DNA of 64,000 nt from JASSUD01 sp031963045 (lineage in GTDB: Bacteria > Pseudomonadota > Gammaproteobacteria > Burkholderiales > Burkholderiaceae), in NCBI GenBank assembly GCA_031963045.1, contig JASSUK010000015.1, positions 62,001 to 126,000 of the forward strand, in the 5' to 3' direction. Position 1 is the stretch's first letter. Each line of letters starts with the position of its first letter. Both the position numbers and the translations under genes were made by a program. Under the pieces are notes generated by a model. The model ran no database searches. It saw only the letters and a list, made by a program, of their open reading frames with translations, and was not told the origin of the DNA. Positions 25,948 through 34,091 of this stretch are shown here, piece by piece.

Positions 25948-26211
25948 TTAAATGAGGTTCTTTGGCGGCCTGCCACCGCCGCCGCCGCCGCCGCCACCAC
26001 CACCACCGCCGCCACCGCCGCCACCACTATCATTTGAATCGCCACCTCCTGGCTTTGAATTACCACCTGCCGGCGATTCTTGGGTTTTTTGCATTCCCAA
26101 CCCCATCATGTTCATAATCATCCCAAAGATCCCAGACAGTGGATCAGACCCACCACCACTGCCGCCACCTATTCCAAGCGCACTGCATACCATACCTACT
26201 ACTGCACTCAT
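25948..26211 (-). CDS. Glycine-rich protein with an 18-glycine tract
   Basis: An 87-residue protein. The ATG at 26211 has GGAG nine bases upstream, which decides against a TTG five codons earlier. The N-terminal ~40 residues are hydrophobic and Gly/Met-rich (MSAVVGMVCSALGIGGGSGG; SGIFGMIMNMMGLGMQ). A Pro/Ser/Gly linker follows, then 18 consecutive glycines and a basic end (RPPKNLI). Small, Gly-rich proteins without enzymatic motifs include type III secreted harpins and pore-forming peptides; this is a comparison, not an identification. It follows the gene at 26300-26542, 88 bases apart, probably in one transcript ending at the long hairpin. Confidence 0.65.
   Translation of the reverse strand: MSAVVGMVCSALGIGGGSGGGSDPLSGIFGMIMNMMGLGMQKTQESPAGGNSKPGGGDSNDSGGGGGGGGGGGGGGGGGGRPPKNLI
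25971..26024. repeat. GGC/GGT trinucleotide microsatellite
   Basis: A run of CCG/CCA triplets about 54 bases long on the plus strand encodes the glycine tract. The first eight or so triplets are identical, then CCA and CCG alternate. Slippage would change the glycine number without shifting the frame. Confidence 0.8.
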
Positions 26212-26299
26212 GATAGCATTCTCCAAAATATACGGTAAAAACTATTCAAATAAAAAACTAAAAATTTATCTGAATAGCCATATTTAAAATATATATAAT

Positions 26300-26542
26300 T
26301 TACACTTTTTGCGGGGCTGCTTCTTGGATACTCTGCATTAATCGCCCGCAAGCAAGCATGCCTTGGTGGAGTTTTGCAAGAGAAACACTATCTTGAATAT
26401 TCTTGCTAACACTAGCCGCCTTATCAATATTATTCGCTGTTAAAATGAAAGCTTGCTGTAGCTTTAGAAATTTTTCTTGTGCTAATGGTGTATTTGTTAA
26501 TTCTTGTAGTATATCACTCGCCTCTTTCATTTCTTGATACAT
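26300..26542 (-). CDS. Small helical hypothetical protein
   Basis: An 80-residue protein. The ATG at 26542 is preceded by GGAG with eight bases spacing. It is predicted wholly helical (MYQEMKEASDILQELTNTPL; KFLKLQQAFILTANNIDKAA; VSLAKLHQGMLACGRLMQSI). Size and character are like those of type III needle, rod or chaperone-type small proteins, but there is no diagnostic motif. It is the first gene before the glycine-rich protein gene. Confidence 0.6.
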   Translation of the reverse strand: MYQEMKEASDILQELTNTPLAQEKFLKLQQAFILTANNIDKAASVSKNIQDSVSLAKLHQGMLACGRLMQSIQEAAPQKV

Positions 26543-26992
26543 ACGTATTTCTCCAATAATTCGAATTAATTATTTATAAAAATTTTTTATACATATTTAT
26601 GTAAATTGATATAGATAAATGGCATCTATAAAATCCAAATGATATACAAAGGAGCGCTTACATAAACATACTCTCAAAGTATGCCTTACTGTAATTGAAT
26701 TACAACTAGTGTCCTAGCAGAAATACGAAGAAATCACACTATTTGCGAAGGAGTATACAGGAAGATATTTTCTATCTCTCTTCAGAGCCACCATAATATC
26801 TGCATGCTTACTATCATTTAAATAGAAAACCTTTTAAAAAAAATCTACATGTATTGCAAGCACATCGCTTATTTTTGGTATGATAATGCTCTTATTTTTT
26901 GATAGAGCCCCTTCTATCTATTCCATTTAATCTAACCATGCTTACGATGGCTCTGTCTGATTAAACCCAGCCAGCATGTATCTATACCCGTT
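26543..26992. other. Divergent intergenic region, AT-rich
   Basis: About 450 bases between the small helical protein gene (minus) and trhO (plus). A possible promoter for trhO is TTGCAA at 26854 with TATGAT at 26879, but the spacing of 19 is long. No M1 copy, tRNA or small frame is seen. Confidence 0.45.
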
Positions 26993-27847
26993 ATGAATAT
27001 CGTCAATCTTGCCGCCTATCGCTTCACTCCAATCTGCTCACCTGCGCAATGGCGTGACCCCATTCGCACACGCTGTAATGAGCTGGGCCTGCGCGGTACT
27101 ATTTTGTTAGCACCTGAAGGTATTAATCTATTTGTGGCTGGTACGCGCGCCGCAACCGACACTTTTATGCATTGGCTACGCGAAGACCCTTTATTTGCAG
27201 GTCAACTGGCAGATCTGGAATGTAAAGAAAGCCTCTCTGACAAGCAGCCCTTTCGCCGGATGCTGGTCAGATTAAAAAAAGAAATCATCACCATGCATAC
27301 CCCAGCCATCCAACCTGGTCAGGCTCGCGCACCTGCAGTCAATGCACAGACTCTCAAAAAATGGTTGGATCGCAAGCAAGATGACCATGGACGCCCAGTC
27401 GTAATGCTGGATACGCGCAATGGATTTGAAATAGACCTCGGCACTTTTGCTGGAGCACTAGATTACCGGATCAGCAAATTCAGTGAATTCCCCGCCTCCA
27501 TCGAAGCACATCGCGAAGATTTCACCGATAAAACGGTGGTGTCATTCTGTACGGGCGGTATTCGTTGTGAGAAAGCAGCCTTGTATATGCAAAATATCGG
27601 CATCGAGAATGTATATCAACTCGAAGGCGGCATTCTCAAATATTTTGAAGAAGTCGGTGGCGCACATTATGAAGGCGACTGCTTTGTATTTGATCATCGC
27701 ACAGCATTAAGTCAAGAACTCACACCAACTGATACGCAACAATGCTTTGGCTGCCGTGCAGTACTCACACGGCAGACGCAGGCCTCACCCTATTATGTAC
27801 CTGGCAAACATTGCCCAGAGTGCTATGAAAAAAAGGCAGCGGCTTAA
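26993..27847 (+). CDS. trhO: tRNA uridine(34) hydroxylase, rhodanese-domain protein
   Basis: A 284-residue member of the YceA/TrhO family, which hydroxylates uridine 34 of tRNA toward 5-carboxymethoxyuridine. The N-terminal acylphosphatase-like domain includes LGLRGTILLAPEGINLFVAG. The rhodanese domain carries MLDTRNGFEIDLGTFAGALD and the active-site loop SFCTGGIRCEKAA with the catalytic cysteine. A C-terminal Cys-rich tail follows (CFGCRAVLTRQ ... CPECYEKKA). All landmarks are intact. The methyltransferase gene starts three bases after its stop. Confidence 0.93.
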   Translation: MNIVNLAAYRFTPICSPAQWRDPIRTRCNELGLRGTILLAPEGINLFVAGTRAATDTFMHWLREDPLFAGQLADLECKESLSDKQPFRRMLVRLKKEIITMHTPAIQPGQARAPAVNAQTLKKWLDRKQDDHGRPVVMLDTRNGFEIDLGTFAGALDYRISKFSEFPASIEAHREDFTDKTVVSFCTGGIRCEKAALYMQNIGIENVYQLEGGILKYFEEVGGAHYEGDCFVFDHRTALSQELTPTDTQQCFGCRAVLTRQTQASPYYVPGKHCPECYEKKAAA

Positions 27848-27850
27848 ATA

Positions 27851-28651
27851 ATGAAAACCATTACTGCGTGCGATAACCCCTTTTTTAAACGGCTCAAGCA
27901 ACTCACTGGCACCGTCACCCGTGAACGCCGAGCGGGCCAAGCGCTTGCCGAGGGGCTACATTTAGCCAGTACCTATCTCGATACGCTAGGGCAACCGCGT
28001 GCCTGCATTATTGCTGAGTGCGCACGCTCTGATCATAAAATGCAGCAAAGCCTGCATCCAATCATGGCACGTATTGATCCAGCGCGTATTGTGGTGTTAT
28101 CAGATGCGCTCTTCGCACAATTGTCGACGTTAGCGCGCGCAGCGCAGGGCGGCAATGTGATCTTCCTGATTGATATCCCGGTTCCTGAATTGCCGCAGCA
28201 AATTACAAGTGATTGCATCATTCTCGATGGTGTACAAGACGCAGGTAATGCTGGCTCTATCTTGCGTAGCGCAGCCGCCGCTGGCATTCAATATGTATTT
28301 TGCGCACCAGGCACAGCTTGTGCATGGTCTCCCAAAGTACTGCGTGCAGGGATGGGGGCGCAATTTCTACTGCACATTTTTGAAGGAATGGAGGCAGGTC
28401 AACTCTTGCCACACCTTGCCGTGCCATTGCTCGTCACCGATTCGCACCACGCAACTTCGATCTATGAGCAGGATTTGACAAAACCTTCTGCCTGGATCTG
28501 GGGCAACGAAGGCGCTGGTGTCTCAGCAATATGGCGTGAACATGCTGCACAATACGTCACCATCCCACAACCTGGTGGAATGGAATCCATTAATGTCGCA
28601 GCAGCTGCTGCGGTTTGTTTATTCGAGCAGTGCCGCCAACGCAACGCTTAG
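27851..28651 (+). CDS. SpoU/TrmH-family RNA 2'-O-methyltransferase
   Basis: A 266-residue protein with the three SPOUT motifs: ILDGVQDAGNAGSILRSAAA, then WIWGNEGAGVSAIW, then IPQPGGMESINVAAAAAVCL. The N-terminal substrate-binding domain includes VTRERRAGQALAEGLHLAS. The enzyme transfers a methyl group from SAM to a ribose in rRNA or tRNA; the precise target cannot be told from sequence. It is coupled to trhO, another RNA modification gene. Confidence 0.9.
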   Translation: MKTITACDNPFFKRLKQLTGTVTRERRAGQALAEGLHLASTYLDTLGQPRACIIAECARSDHKMQQSLHPIMARIDPARIVVLSDALFAQLSTLARAAQGGNVIFLIDIPVPELPQQITSDCIILDGVQDAGNAGSILRSAAAAGIQYVFCAPGTACAWSPKVLRAGMGAQFLLHIFEGMEAGQLLPHLAVPLLVTDSHHATSIYEQDLTKPSAWIWGNEGAGVSAIWREHAAQYVTIPQPGGMESINVAAAAAVCLFEQCRQRNA

Positions 28652-28829
28652 TTGCTTGATCAGCTAGCCTACCATTTTCTTAGAATTCTGTTATTGAAAG
28701 TGGTGGTAGCGGCATGTAAATTTTAAACCTTTAATTTACTCATATTAGATTTCTCAAGATGAATAAGATCATTGGCGTTCTTTATATTGAATGAGGATAT
28801 TAATCTACCATTTATATAGAGAAAGAATT

Positions 28830-29969
28830 ATGTCTGGAATACAACCACCTATTCAAAATACACAACCCAGCTCCCCCTTAAGTACGCCGAATGAAACCAG
28901 CGCTCTTCCAACAAGGAAGATGTCGACATCAGGATTAGAATTTTCTTCTCTAAGTGGATTGCCATCATTAAATAAAAAAATTTAACAGTTATTAATGTAG
29001 GAGTAGGAGCTGGAGCTAAAGCTGCTGCAGAAAAAAATTGCCGGGAATCAATAGTACTAATTTAGTACTATCAGCTCTCCAAAATAAAAAATTAGATTTA
29101 ACTAATTTGCCCAGCACCGTTGCAAACGTTAGAGTAGGAACTATTGGACAGAGAGGGAAAGTTCCAGGTGTAGAAATATCTGTTAAAAATCCCAATACTC
29201 GTATTTATTCAGACAATAATCCATCCTACATTAATGAAGGAACAACCCATAAAGCTGAGGTTGTTCATATTGATGTCGCAGGGGAGGAGATAGGCCACAG
29301 TTCTATGATGGCAGAAATTTATTTAGCTGCTACGGATCCCTTAAACAAAACTGATAAAGGTAGTTTAAACGACCAATATCCTCATAGTGACTCTGAAAAA
29401 CGTGTTAGATGCCTGACTTTGGCCTATTGGAATATGATGCGAGAACAAATTAATGGCCAAAAATCTAATACTGACGGCCAAACATCTGATTAAAGAGTTT
29501 AAGGGCGAGAAAAAGGATAAACTTCAATTTATCCGCGGAGAAAATACAGAAGGTGTCTCAGCTTTTGTTGCTGCTCTTGAGTCCGGAAATGAAGATGGGG
29601 TTAAGAAATATATTCTGCTTGTTCTTGAACACAAAGATTTTTTAGAAGATGAGAAGGTAGCATTACTTGCTGCTGAGCGGCCAGACCCTTTGTAAAAGGG
29701 TGAGACTCAAGTTCCTGAAAAAAATTCCTGGAAGTTTCTTTGCAGTAACTCAGAATAATACCAAAGCGGTTAAGGTCTTTATCCAACAGATTCAGAATGC
29801 CAACAATTTAGGCCGATTGGATGATGCTCACGCGCAAAAACTGCTCTTATATAAAAATACAGAGATGCTTACATATCTAGAAAGGTGTTCGCCGATTGGA
29901 AAAAGGGAGGCATTAGAAGAGTTAAAAACGGCTTTGGAGAGGCTTGATGAAAGGCTAGGTGCCTCGTAG
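28830..29969 (+). pseudogene. Multiply frameshifted effector-like gene with repeat-containing C-terminus
   Basis: The ATG at 28830 begins a Ser/Pro-rich leader (MSGIQPPIQNTQPSSPLSTP). The frame ends at 28983 but continues after a -1 shift in the A7 tract 28974-28980 (LTVINVGVGAGAKAAAEK). It shifts -1 again in a second A7 tract, 29031-29037, into LPGINSTNLVLSALQNKKLD, open to 29493. A +1 shift near 29455-29490 leads to HLIKEFKGEKKDKLQFIRGE and EKVALLAAERPD, and a stop and further shift near 29693 lead to PGSFFAVTQNNTKAVKVFIQ, ending 29969. The pieces read as one protein of ~380 residues. The C-terminal motif LLAAxRxD...PGxFxAxxxNxxxAVKxF resembles ankyrin-like repeats in ShET2/EspL-type effectors; this is tentative. 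Confidence 0.6.
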
Positions 29970-30109
29970 AGTGCTTTAATGAATTGGAAGGGAAATTTAG
30001 CAAAATTGAAGAAAACCAGAAGGCTATCATTATTAAAACAGTCTACTGAGCAATCATCAAAAAATCAGCACCCACGAGTAAACCATCCTGCAGCACGAAG
30101 TAAACAGGA

Positions 30110-30142
30110 AAGCTAGATGCGGGAAAGCCGCACGTCCAGTTT
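30110..30142 (+). ncRNA. Group II intron domain V relic
   Basis: The 33 bases from AAGCTAGATGCG to CCAGTTT fold as domain V. The lower helix is 30110-30117 with 30135-30142, including the catalytic AGC (30111-30113) with its G-U wobble and one A/C mismatch at 30115/30137. There is a two-base bulge CG (30133-30134). The upper helix is 30118-30122 with 30128-30132, capped by GAAA(G). Size, bulge position, AGC triad and loop fit the family. No maturase or intron 5' end is visible, so this is a 3' fragment. About 40 bases downstream another GAAA-capped hairpin (30189-30206) follows. Confidence 0.65.
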
Positions 30143-30184
30143 GACGTGGCGAAAGCTAGAAACGTGATTATGGTAGCCGGACTG

Positions 30185-30218
30185 AGGGCCCCTGCGAAAG
30201 CAGGGGAAATACTGCCCT
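30185..30218 (+). repeat. GAAA-capped hairpin beside the domain V relic
   Basis: CCCCTGC (30189-30195) pairs with GCAGGGG (30200-30206) around a GAAA tetraloop. AGGG (30185-30188) can pair with CCCT (30215-30218). The order of structured segments suggests remnants of a larger structured RNA, possibly the intron or its insertion context. Confidence 0.5.
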
Positions 30219-30286
30219 GCACCTAAAGTGCGCGCGCCTGTCCTCGACCCTACAAACAAGAGGCCAACTTGTATCTTTTTTTCTGG

Positions 30287-31579
30287 CTATAAAGTTCCAT
30301 AACTATGCAACCCCGACAAAAACATATTCACACCTAAAAAAGCAAAAGCGGTGATGAAAAGGCCAATAAAAGCCCACCATGCTAAAACAGTTCCTCTTAA
30401 GCCTTTAATGAGGCGCATATGCAACCAGGCCGCATAGTTCAGCCAGACAATCAGTGCCCACGTTTCTTTCGGATCCCAACTCCAATATCCTCCCCATGCT
30501 TCGGCAGCCCAGAGTGCGCCTAAAATGGTAGCTAGCGTGAAAAAAGCAAAGCCGATCATAATGGCTTGGTACATAAGCTCATCTAGGATGGCGAACTCTG
30601 GCAATCTATTTGATGCGATTTTGTAGCGTTTTAATAAGTAGGCGAGTGCAAGCATAGCCGCCAGCGCAAAGCTACCGTATCCCATGAAATTGGCAGGAAC
30701 GTGTATTTTCATCCAGCCGCTTTGTAGAGCGGGCACGAGCGGGGTAATAACCTGCGCATCCCGTGTGCTTGAGTACCATGCTAAAAAACCTAATGCAGCA
30801 GTGATAACTAGCAGCACAAAAGCGCCCAGCGCATAAATTTTGGTGTGTGCAGCATGCAATTTTTTATGGTCATTGCCTGTATCTTGCTTTTCAAATGTCG
30901 CTTGCTCTAGCGTTTTGGATTCGAAGTACAGGTATAACAAAGCGGTCATCAAGCAGAACAGCACAAATACTTCATATAAATTAGAAATGGGAATATGGCC
31001 TATATCTGCGCCCATTAGGTAAGACTCATACCAACGCACCCCTAATCCGGCAGTGCCCATTAACACCGCCGCCCAGCAAAAACCACGTGCTATACGGCTC
31101 GGACCTATCGCTTGCGAGAGCATGCCAGCCCAATAAAAAAGGGTAGCCACTAGAAACAGCACCCCCATCCATAACAATGCAGATTGACTCGCTAGCGCAT
31201 ATTTCAAGATAAAAACAGTATCCGCGCGGGCTAAGTCCTGCTTATACGCAAATACCGCGCAACCGATGAGCGCGCAGCTACCCAATAACGCTATGCGCAA
31301 TCGAGGCCAGCAGACGCCAAGTGCACCTAATACGATGGCCGCTAATAGCAAAGCAATATGCTCATAGCTATCCATCACATTGGATGCTTTTACCCAGACC
31401 CACCCTGCAGCTACTAGCAGGGCTAGGTTGTACAGCATGCCGGTCCATGTGCACCTGCCGAGCAAAGACTGGGTTTGACAAAAAAAGCGGGTAAAGGGAC
31501 ACCCCCCTGCATTTTTTGCTGTGCATTGCGCGTCTTTAGTAGAGGCGGTACGAGAAGAAGTAGATAAAGGAGAAATCAT
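30287..31579 (-). CDS. ccsB: Cytochrome c biogenesis protein CcsB/ResC (heme export and ligation)
   Basis: A 430-residue inner-membrane protein with about eight to nine membrane segments. The tryptophan-rich heme motif WGGYWSWDPKETWALIVWLN near the C-terminus is the signature of the system II heme protein. The N-terminal ~40 residues are hydrophilic (PLSTSSRTASTKDAQCTAKN) and may be an extension or reflect a later true start. It works with ResB/CcsA to attach heme to apocytochrome c in the periplasm. In Burkholderia resB sits directly upstream; here ~340 non-coding bases precede the gene and no resB is in the window. Confidence 0.92.
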   Translation of the reverse strand: MISPLSTSSRTASTKDAQCTAKNAGGCPFTRFFCQTQSLLGRCTWTGMLYNLALLVAAGWVWVKASNVMDSYEHIALLLAAIVLGALGVCWPRLRIALLGSCALIGCAVFAYKQDLARADTVFILKYALASQSALLWMGVLFLVATLFYWAGMLSQAIGPSRIARGFCWAAVLMGTAGLGVRWYESYLMGADIGHIPISNLYEVFVLFCLMTALLYLYFESKTLEQATFEKQDTGNDHKKLHAAHTKIYALGAFVLLVITAALGFLAWYSSTRDAQVITPLVPALQSGWMKIHVPANFMGYGSFALAAMLALAYLLKRYKIASNRLPEFAILDELMYQAIMIGFAFFTLATILGALWAAEAWGGYWSWDPKETWALIVWLNYAAWLHMRLIKGLRGTVLAWWAFIGLFITAFAFLGVNMFLSGLHSYGTL

Positions 31580-31916
31580 AGCAAGCAGCGTGTAAATGGC
31601 CTATATCAATAAAACCAACAGGCAATATCATTCAAAAAGCAATCTGTTTCAAAAACTAGATATTTTTATATCTACACCATACCTTATCCATACAGAAAAC
31701 AATATATCTAATAGCTTTATTAGAGCTCAGGCATCGATATAGAGCATAGTGCATATATCTTTTAACCCCCTGACCTTTTAGCTAAAAGCTTGTTTTACCT
31801 ATCACAAAGATTTACTTTTTCTCTTGCAAAATTCTTTTTAGGCATAGCCAGCGAGCAGTTGACTAACAGGAATTTTGCTTTTATCCCTTTTTCCTTTTAA
31901 AGAATGAGAGAAAATT
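31580..31916. other. AT-rich divergent intergenic region
   Basis: About 340 bases between ccsB (minus) and a small hypothetical gene (plus). It occupies the place where resB would normally be. I see no remnant of resB coding sequence, no repeat and no RNA gene. Confidence 0.5.
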
Positions 31917-32312
31917 ATGTCGATGTCTGTTTTAACTACCAATGCCCTGGCCCAAGCATTTCAAGCCACACAAAGAGCGCCGGCTACAGAATATAAAAAA
32001 GCACCGTCTGAAGGAGGCATTTCATCCTCTAAGACGCTTGCTAATGATGCCTACGCTTCTTTGCATAATCTTTTAAAATTTCTATTAGAAAAATTGTACG
32101 GATTAATCAGCCTGAGCAAAGCGGAATATATTCAACAAGATATTGAATTGGAAGTGATTAAAAAAAACCATATTGAAACTGATTTAGTTATTGTATTTAA
32201 CCACTTGCAAGAGCTTATTGATACAACTACTACTTGTCAAAAAGAGCATGCGCTATACGACTTTGAATATGCTCCCGCGACAGAAAGTTACGAGTTAGCG
32301 GCAGTGGCGTAG
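31917..32312 (+). CDS. Hypothetical helical protein
   Basis: A 131-residue protein starting MSMSVLTTNALAQAF, with GAGAG upstream of the ATG. A Ser/Thr/Ala-rich leader of ~40 residues is followed by a helical body (ASLHNLLKFLLEKLYGLISL; ELEVIKKNHIETDLVIVFNH). I know no family. The Ser-rich leader and small size are like secreted proteins elsewhere in the window. The stop codon TAG belongs to an M1 arm (GTAGGTTGG), so the original C-terminus may have been longer. Confidence 0.55.
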   Translation: MSMSVLTTNALAQAFQATQRAPATEYKKAPSEGGISSSKTLANDAYASLHNLLKFLLEKLYGLISLSKAEYIQQDIELEVIKKNHIETDLVIVFNHLQELIDTTTTCQKEHALYDFEYAPATESYELAAVA

Positions 32313-32346
32313 GTTGGTGGTGATGAAGGAACCCTAACATGCGCAT
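32309..32346. repeat. M1 solo arm
   Basis: GTAGGTTGGTGGTGATGAAG with the downstream AACCCTAACATGC. It provides the TAG stop of the upstream 131-residue protein gene and lies just before a complete M1 copy. Confidence 0.8.
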
Positions 32347-32370
32347 CGCTTTAACATGCATATGCAGAAT

Positions 32371-32505
32371 GGTAGGTTGGCGGTGAGGCACGAACCCCAA
32401 CACGATTACCACTGTCCCTTTAAAACCTGCATATGCATGTTAGAAGTAATGGTTATACGTCAGTGGTGCGCATGTTGGGGTTCCTTCGTCACCACCAACC
32501 TACCA
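32371..32505. mobile_element. M1 element, complete copy 2 (135 bp)
   Basis: The left arm is GGTAGGTTGGCGGTGAGGCA through CCCCAACACG (from 32371). The inverted right arm CATGTTGGGGTTCCTTCGTC continues to CCAACCTACC (to 32505). The spacer includes TTAGAAGTAATGG. It lies between the 131-residue protein gene and hisD, which are convergent. Confidence 0.85.
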
Positions 32506-32533
32506 TTCTGCATATGCAGGCTAAGAATGGTGA

Positions 32534-33874
32534 TTACACATTAGTGGTATGCATGTCAAAACGGCAAGCTGCGCTGCGCGCATGCGCGTGCAGGCCTTCG
32601 CCGTTTGCTAGCTCCACTGCAATGCGCCCTAAGGTATGCGCACCCTGCTCGCTGACTTCAAGCACGCTGGTACGTTTGAGAAAGTCATACACGCCCAATG
32701 GAGAAGAGAATCGGGCGCTTTGCGCGGTTGGTAAAACGTGATTAGGGCCTGCGCAGTAGTCGCCTAGACTTTCACTAGTATAGCGACCTATAAAGATAGC
32801 GCCTGCGTGATGCACTGCATCTGCCCATTGACGTGGTGTTTGTGCTGAGATTTCTACGTGTTCAGGAGCCAGTTTATTAATGATCTCGCACCCTTGGGCC
32901 ATATCCTTCACGGCAATCAAAGCACCACGGTCTTCAAGAGAACGACGAATCACGGCTTCGCGCGGCAATTCACCCATCAACACATCCAGTTCATTCGCAA
33001 CACGCTCAATAAAGGCACGATCTGGGCTTAATAAAATAGACTGGGCATGCTCATCGTGTTCAGCTTGAGCGCATAAGTCCATGGCGATCCAGCGCGGATC
33101 GGTGGTGCCATCACACAACACCACAATTTCAGAAGGGCCAGCAATAAGGTCTATGCCTACCTTGCCAAAAACACGCCGTTTAGCCGCAGCTACATACGCA
33201 TTGCCCGGCCCTACTATTTTGTCAACGCTAGGGATCGTTTCTGTGCCATAAGCTAATGCACCTATCGCTTGTGCACCTCCTATAGTGAACACACGATCGA
33301 CCCCTGCTAGAAAAGCTGCAGCAAAAACCAGAGGGTTTCTCTCCCCATCTGGAGTAGGAACGGTCATCACTATCTGTTGCACGCCTGCTACTTTGGCAGG
33401 AATTGCATTCATCAATACTGACGAGGGATAGGCAGCTCGGCCACCAGGAACATAAATACCCACACGCTCAATAGGACTTACTTTTTGCCCAAGCGTCGTG
33501 CCATCTGGCTCGGTTAATTGCCAATTATGGCTACCACACTCTTGCTTTTGTCGTTCATGATAGGTGCGAATACGCGCTGCAGCCGCTTCAAGCGCTGCTC
33601 TAGGTTTGGCATTTAAACCGTTAAATGCTGCTTCAAGCTCACTGGTAGAAACTTCTAGATCACACATAGAAGCCACGTTTAAACGATCAAAACGTGCGGT
33701 GTAATCCAAAACTGCGGCATCTTGATACGCACGCACCTCAGCTAAAATCTCTGCAACGCGGCTGTCTATTTGTTCATCATGACTAGCTGCTTCACAAAAT
33801 AAAGCGGCAAGATCTGCATCAAAGTGCGAATCACTCGTATCAAGCTTACGAAGCTTTAAAGGGGTGGAGGACAT
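32534..33874 (-). CDS. hisD: Histidinol dehydrogenase
   Basis: A 446-residue enzyme that catalyses the last two steps of histidine synthesis (histidinol to histidine, NAD, zinc). The start ATG 33874 matches the family N-terminus (STPLKLRKLD); an open extension to 34012 only reads into an M1 copy. Key motifs are YVPGGRAAYPSSVLMNAIPA, GPGNAYVAAAKRRVFGKVGI and GPSEIVVLCDGTTDPRWIAM. Next come CAQAEHDEHAQSILLSPD and, near the end, AGAIFIGRYTSESLGDYCAG. The last residues (DMHTTNV) and the stop are encoded by a fragment of an M1 arm. hisC, hisB and the rest of the usual operon are not downstream. Confidence 0.95.
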   Translation of the reverse strand: MSSTPLKLRKLDTSDSHFDADLAALFCEAASHDEQIDSRVAEILAEVRAYQDAAVLDYTARFDRLNVASMCDLEVSTSELEAAFNGLNAKPRAALEAAAARIRTYHERQKQECGSHNWQLTEPDGTTLGQKVSPIERVGIYVPGGRAAYPSSVLMNAIPAKVAGVQQIVMTVPTPDGERNPLVFAAAFLAGVDRVFTIGGAQAIGALAYGTETIPSVDKIVGPGNAYVAAAKRRVFGKVGIDLIAGPSEIVVLCDGTTDPRWIAMDLCAQAEHDEHAQSILLSPDRAFIERVANELDVLMGELPREAVIRRSLEDRGALIAVKDMAQGCEIINKLAPEHVEISAQTPRQWADAVHHAGAIFIGRYTSESLGDYCAGPNHVLPTAQSARFSSPLGVYDFLKRTSVLEVSEQGAHTLGRIAVELANGEGLHAHARSAACRFDMHTTNV

Positions 33875-33930
33875 TAGAAAAATGGAGGAAAAAGGGGAAG
33901 TAATATATGACTTCAAATCGTTCAAAAGGC

Positions 33931-34068
33931 CGGTAGGTTGGTGGTGAGCAACGTTCCCCAACACGCACACCACCATCTCCTTGAAGACCTGCTTAAAAAC
34001 TCTCAAAAACAAAGATTAAAAGTTAGTGGTATGCATGTTGGGGTTTGTGCCTCACCCCAACTACCGGT
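33931..34068. mobile_element. M1 element, complete copy 3 (138 bp)
   Basis: Left arm CGGTAGGTTGGTGGTGAGCA to CCCCAACACGC. The right arm is ATGCATGTTGGGGTTTGTGC to CCCCAACTACCG. The spacer contains CTTGAAGACCTGCTTAAAAA and GATTAAAAGTTAGTGG. It separates hisG from hisD, normally adjacent genes. Confidence 0.85.
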
Positions 34069-34091
34069 CATAAAAGGATGCACGCTATGAT

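Noticed and set aside
25952..26287. 111-codon plus-strand proline-rich frame
   Set aside because: The proline run is only the antisense of the glycine tract; the minus-strand gene has a good ribosome site and terminator.
32230..32741. Several short frames sharing a 'HHQPT' peptide (also at 52125-52397, 49048-49245, 62385-62588)
   Set aside because: They are translations of M1 arms, which explains why the peptide recurs; not genes.
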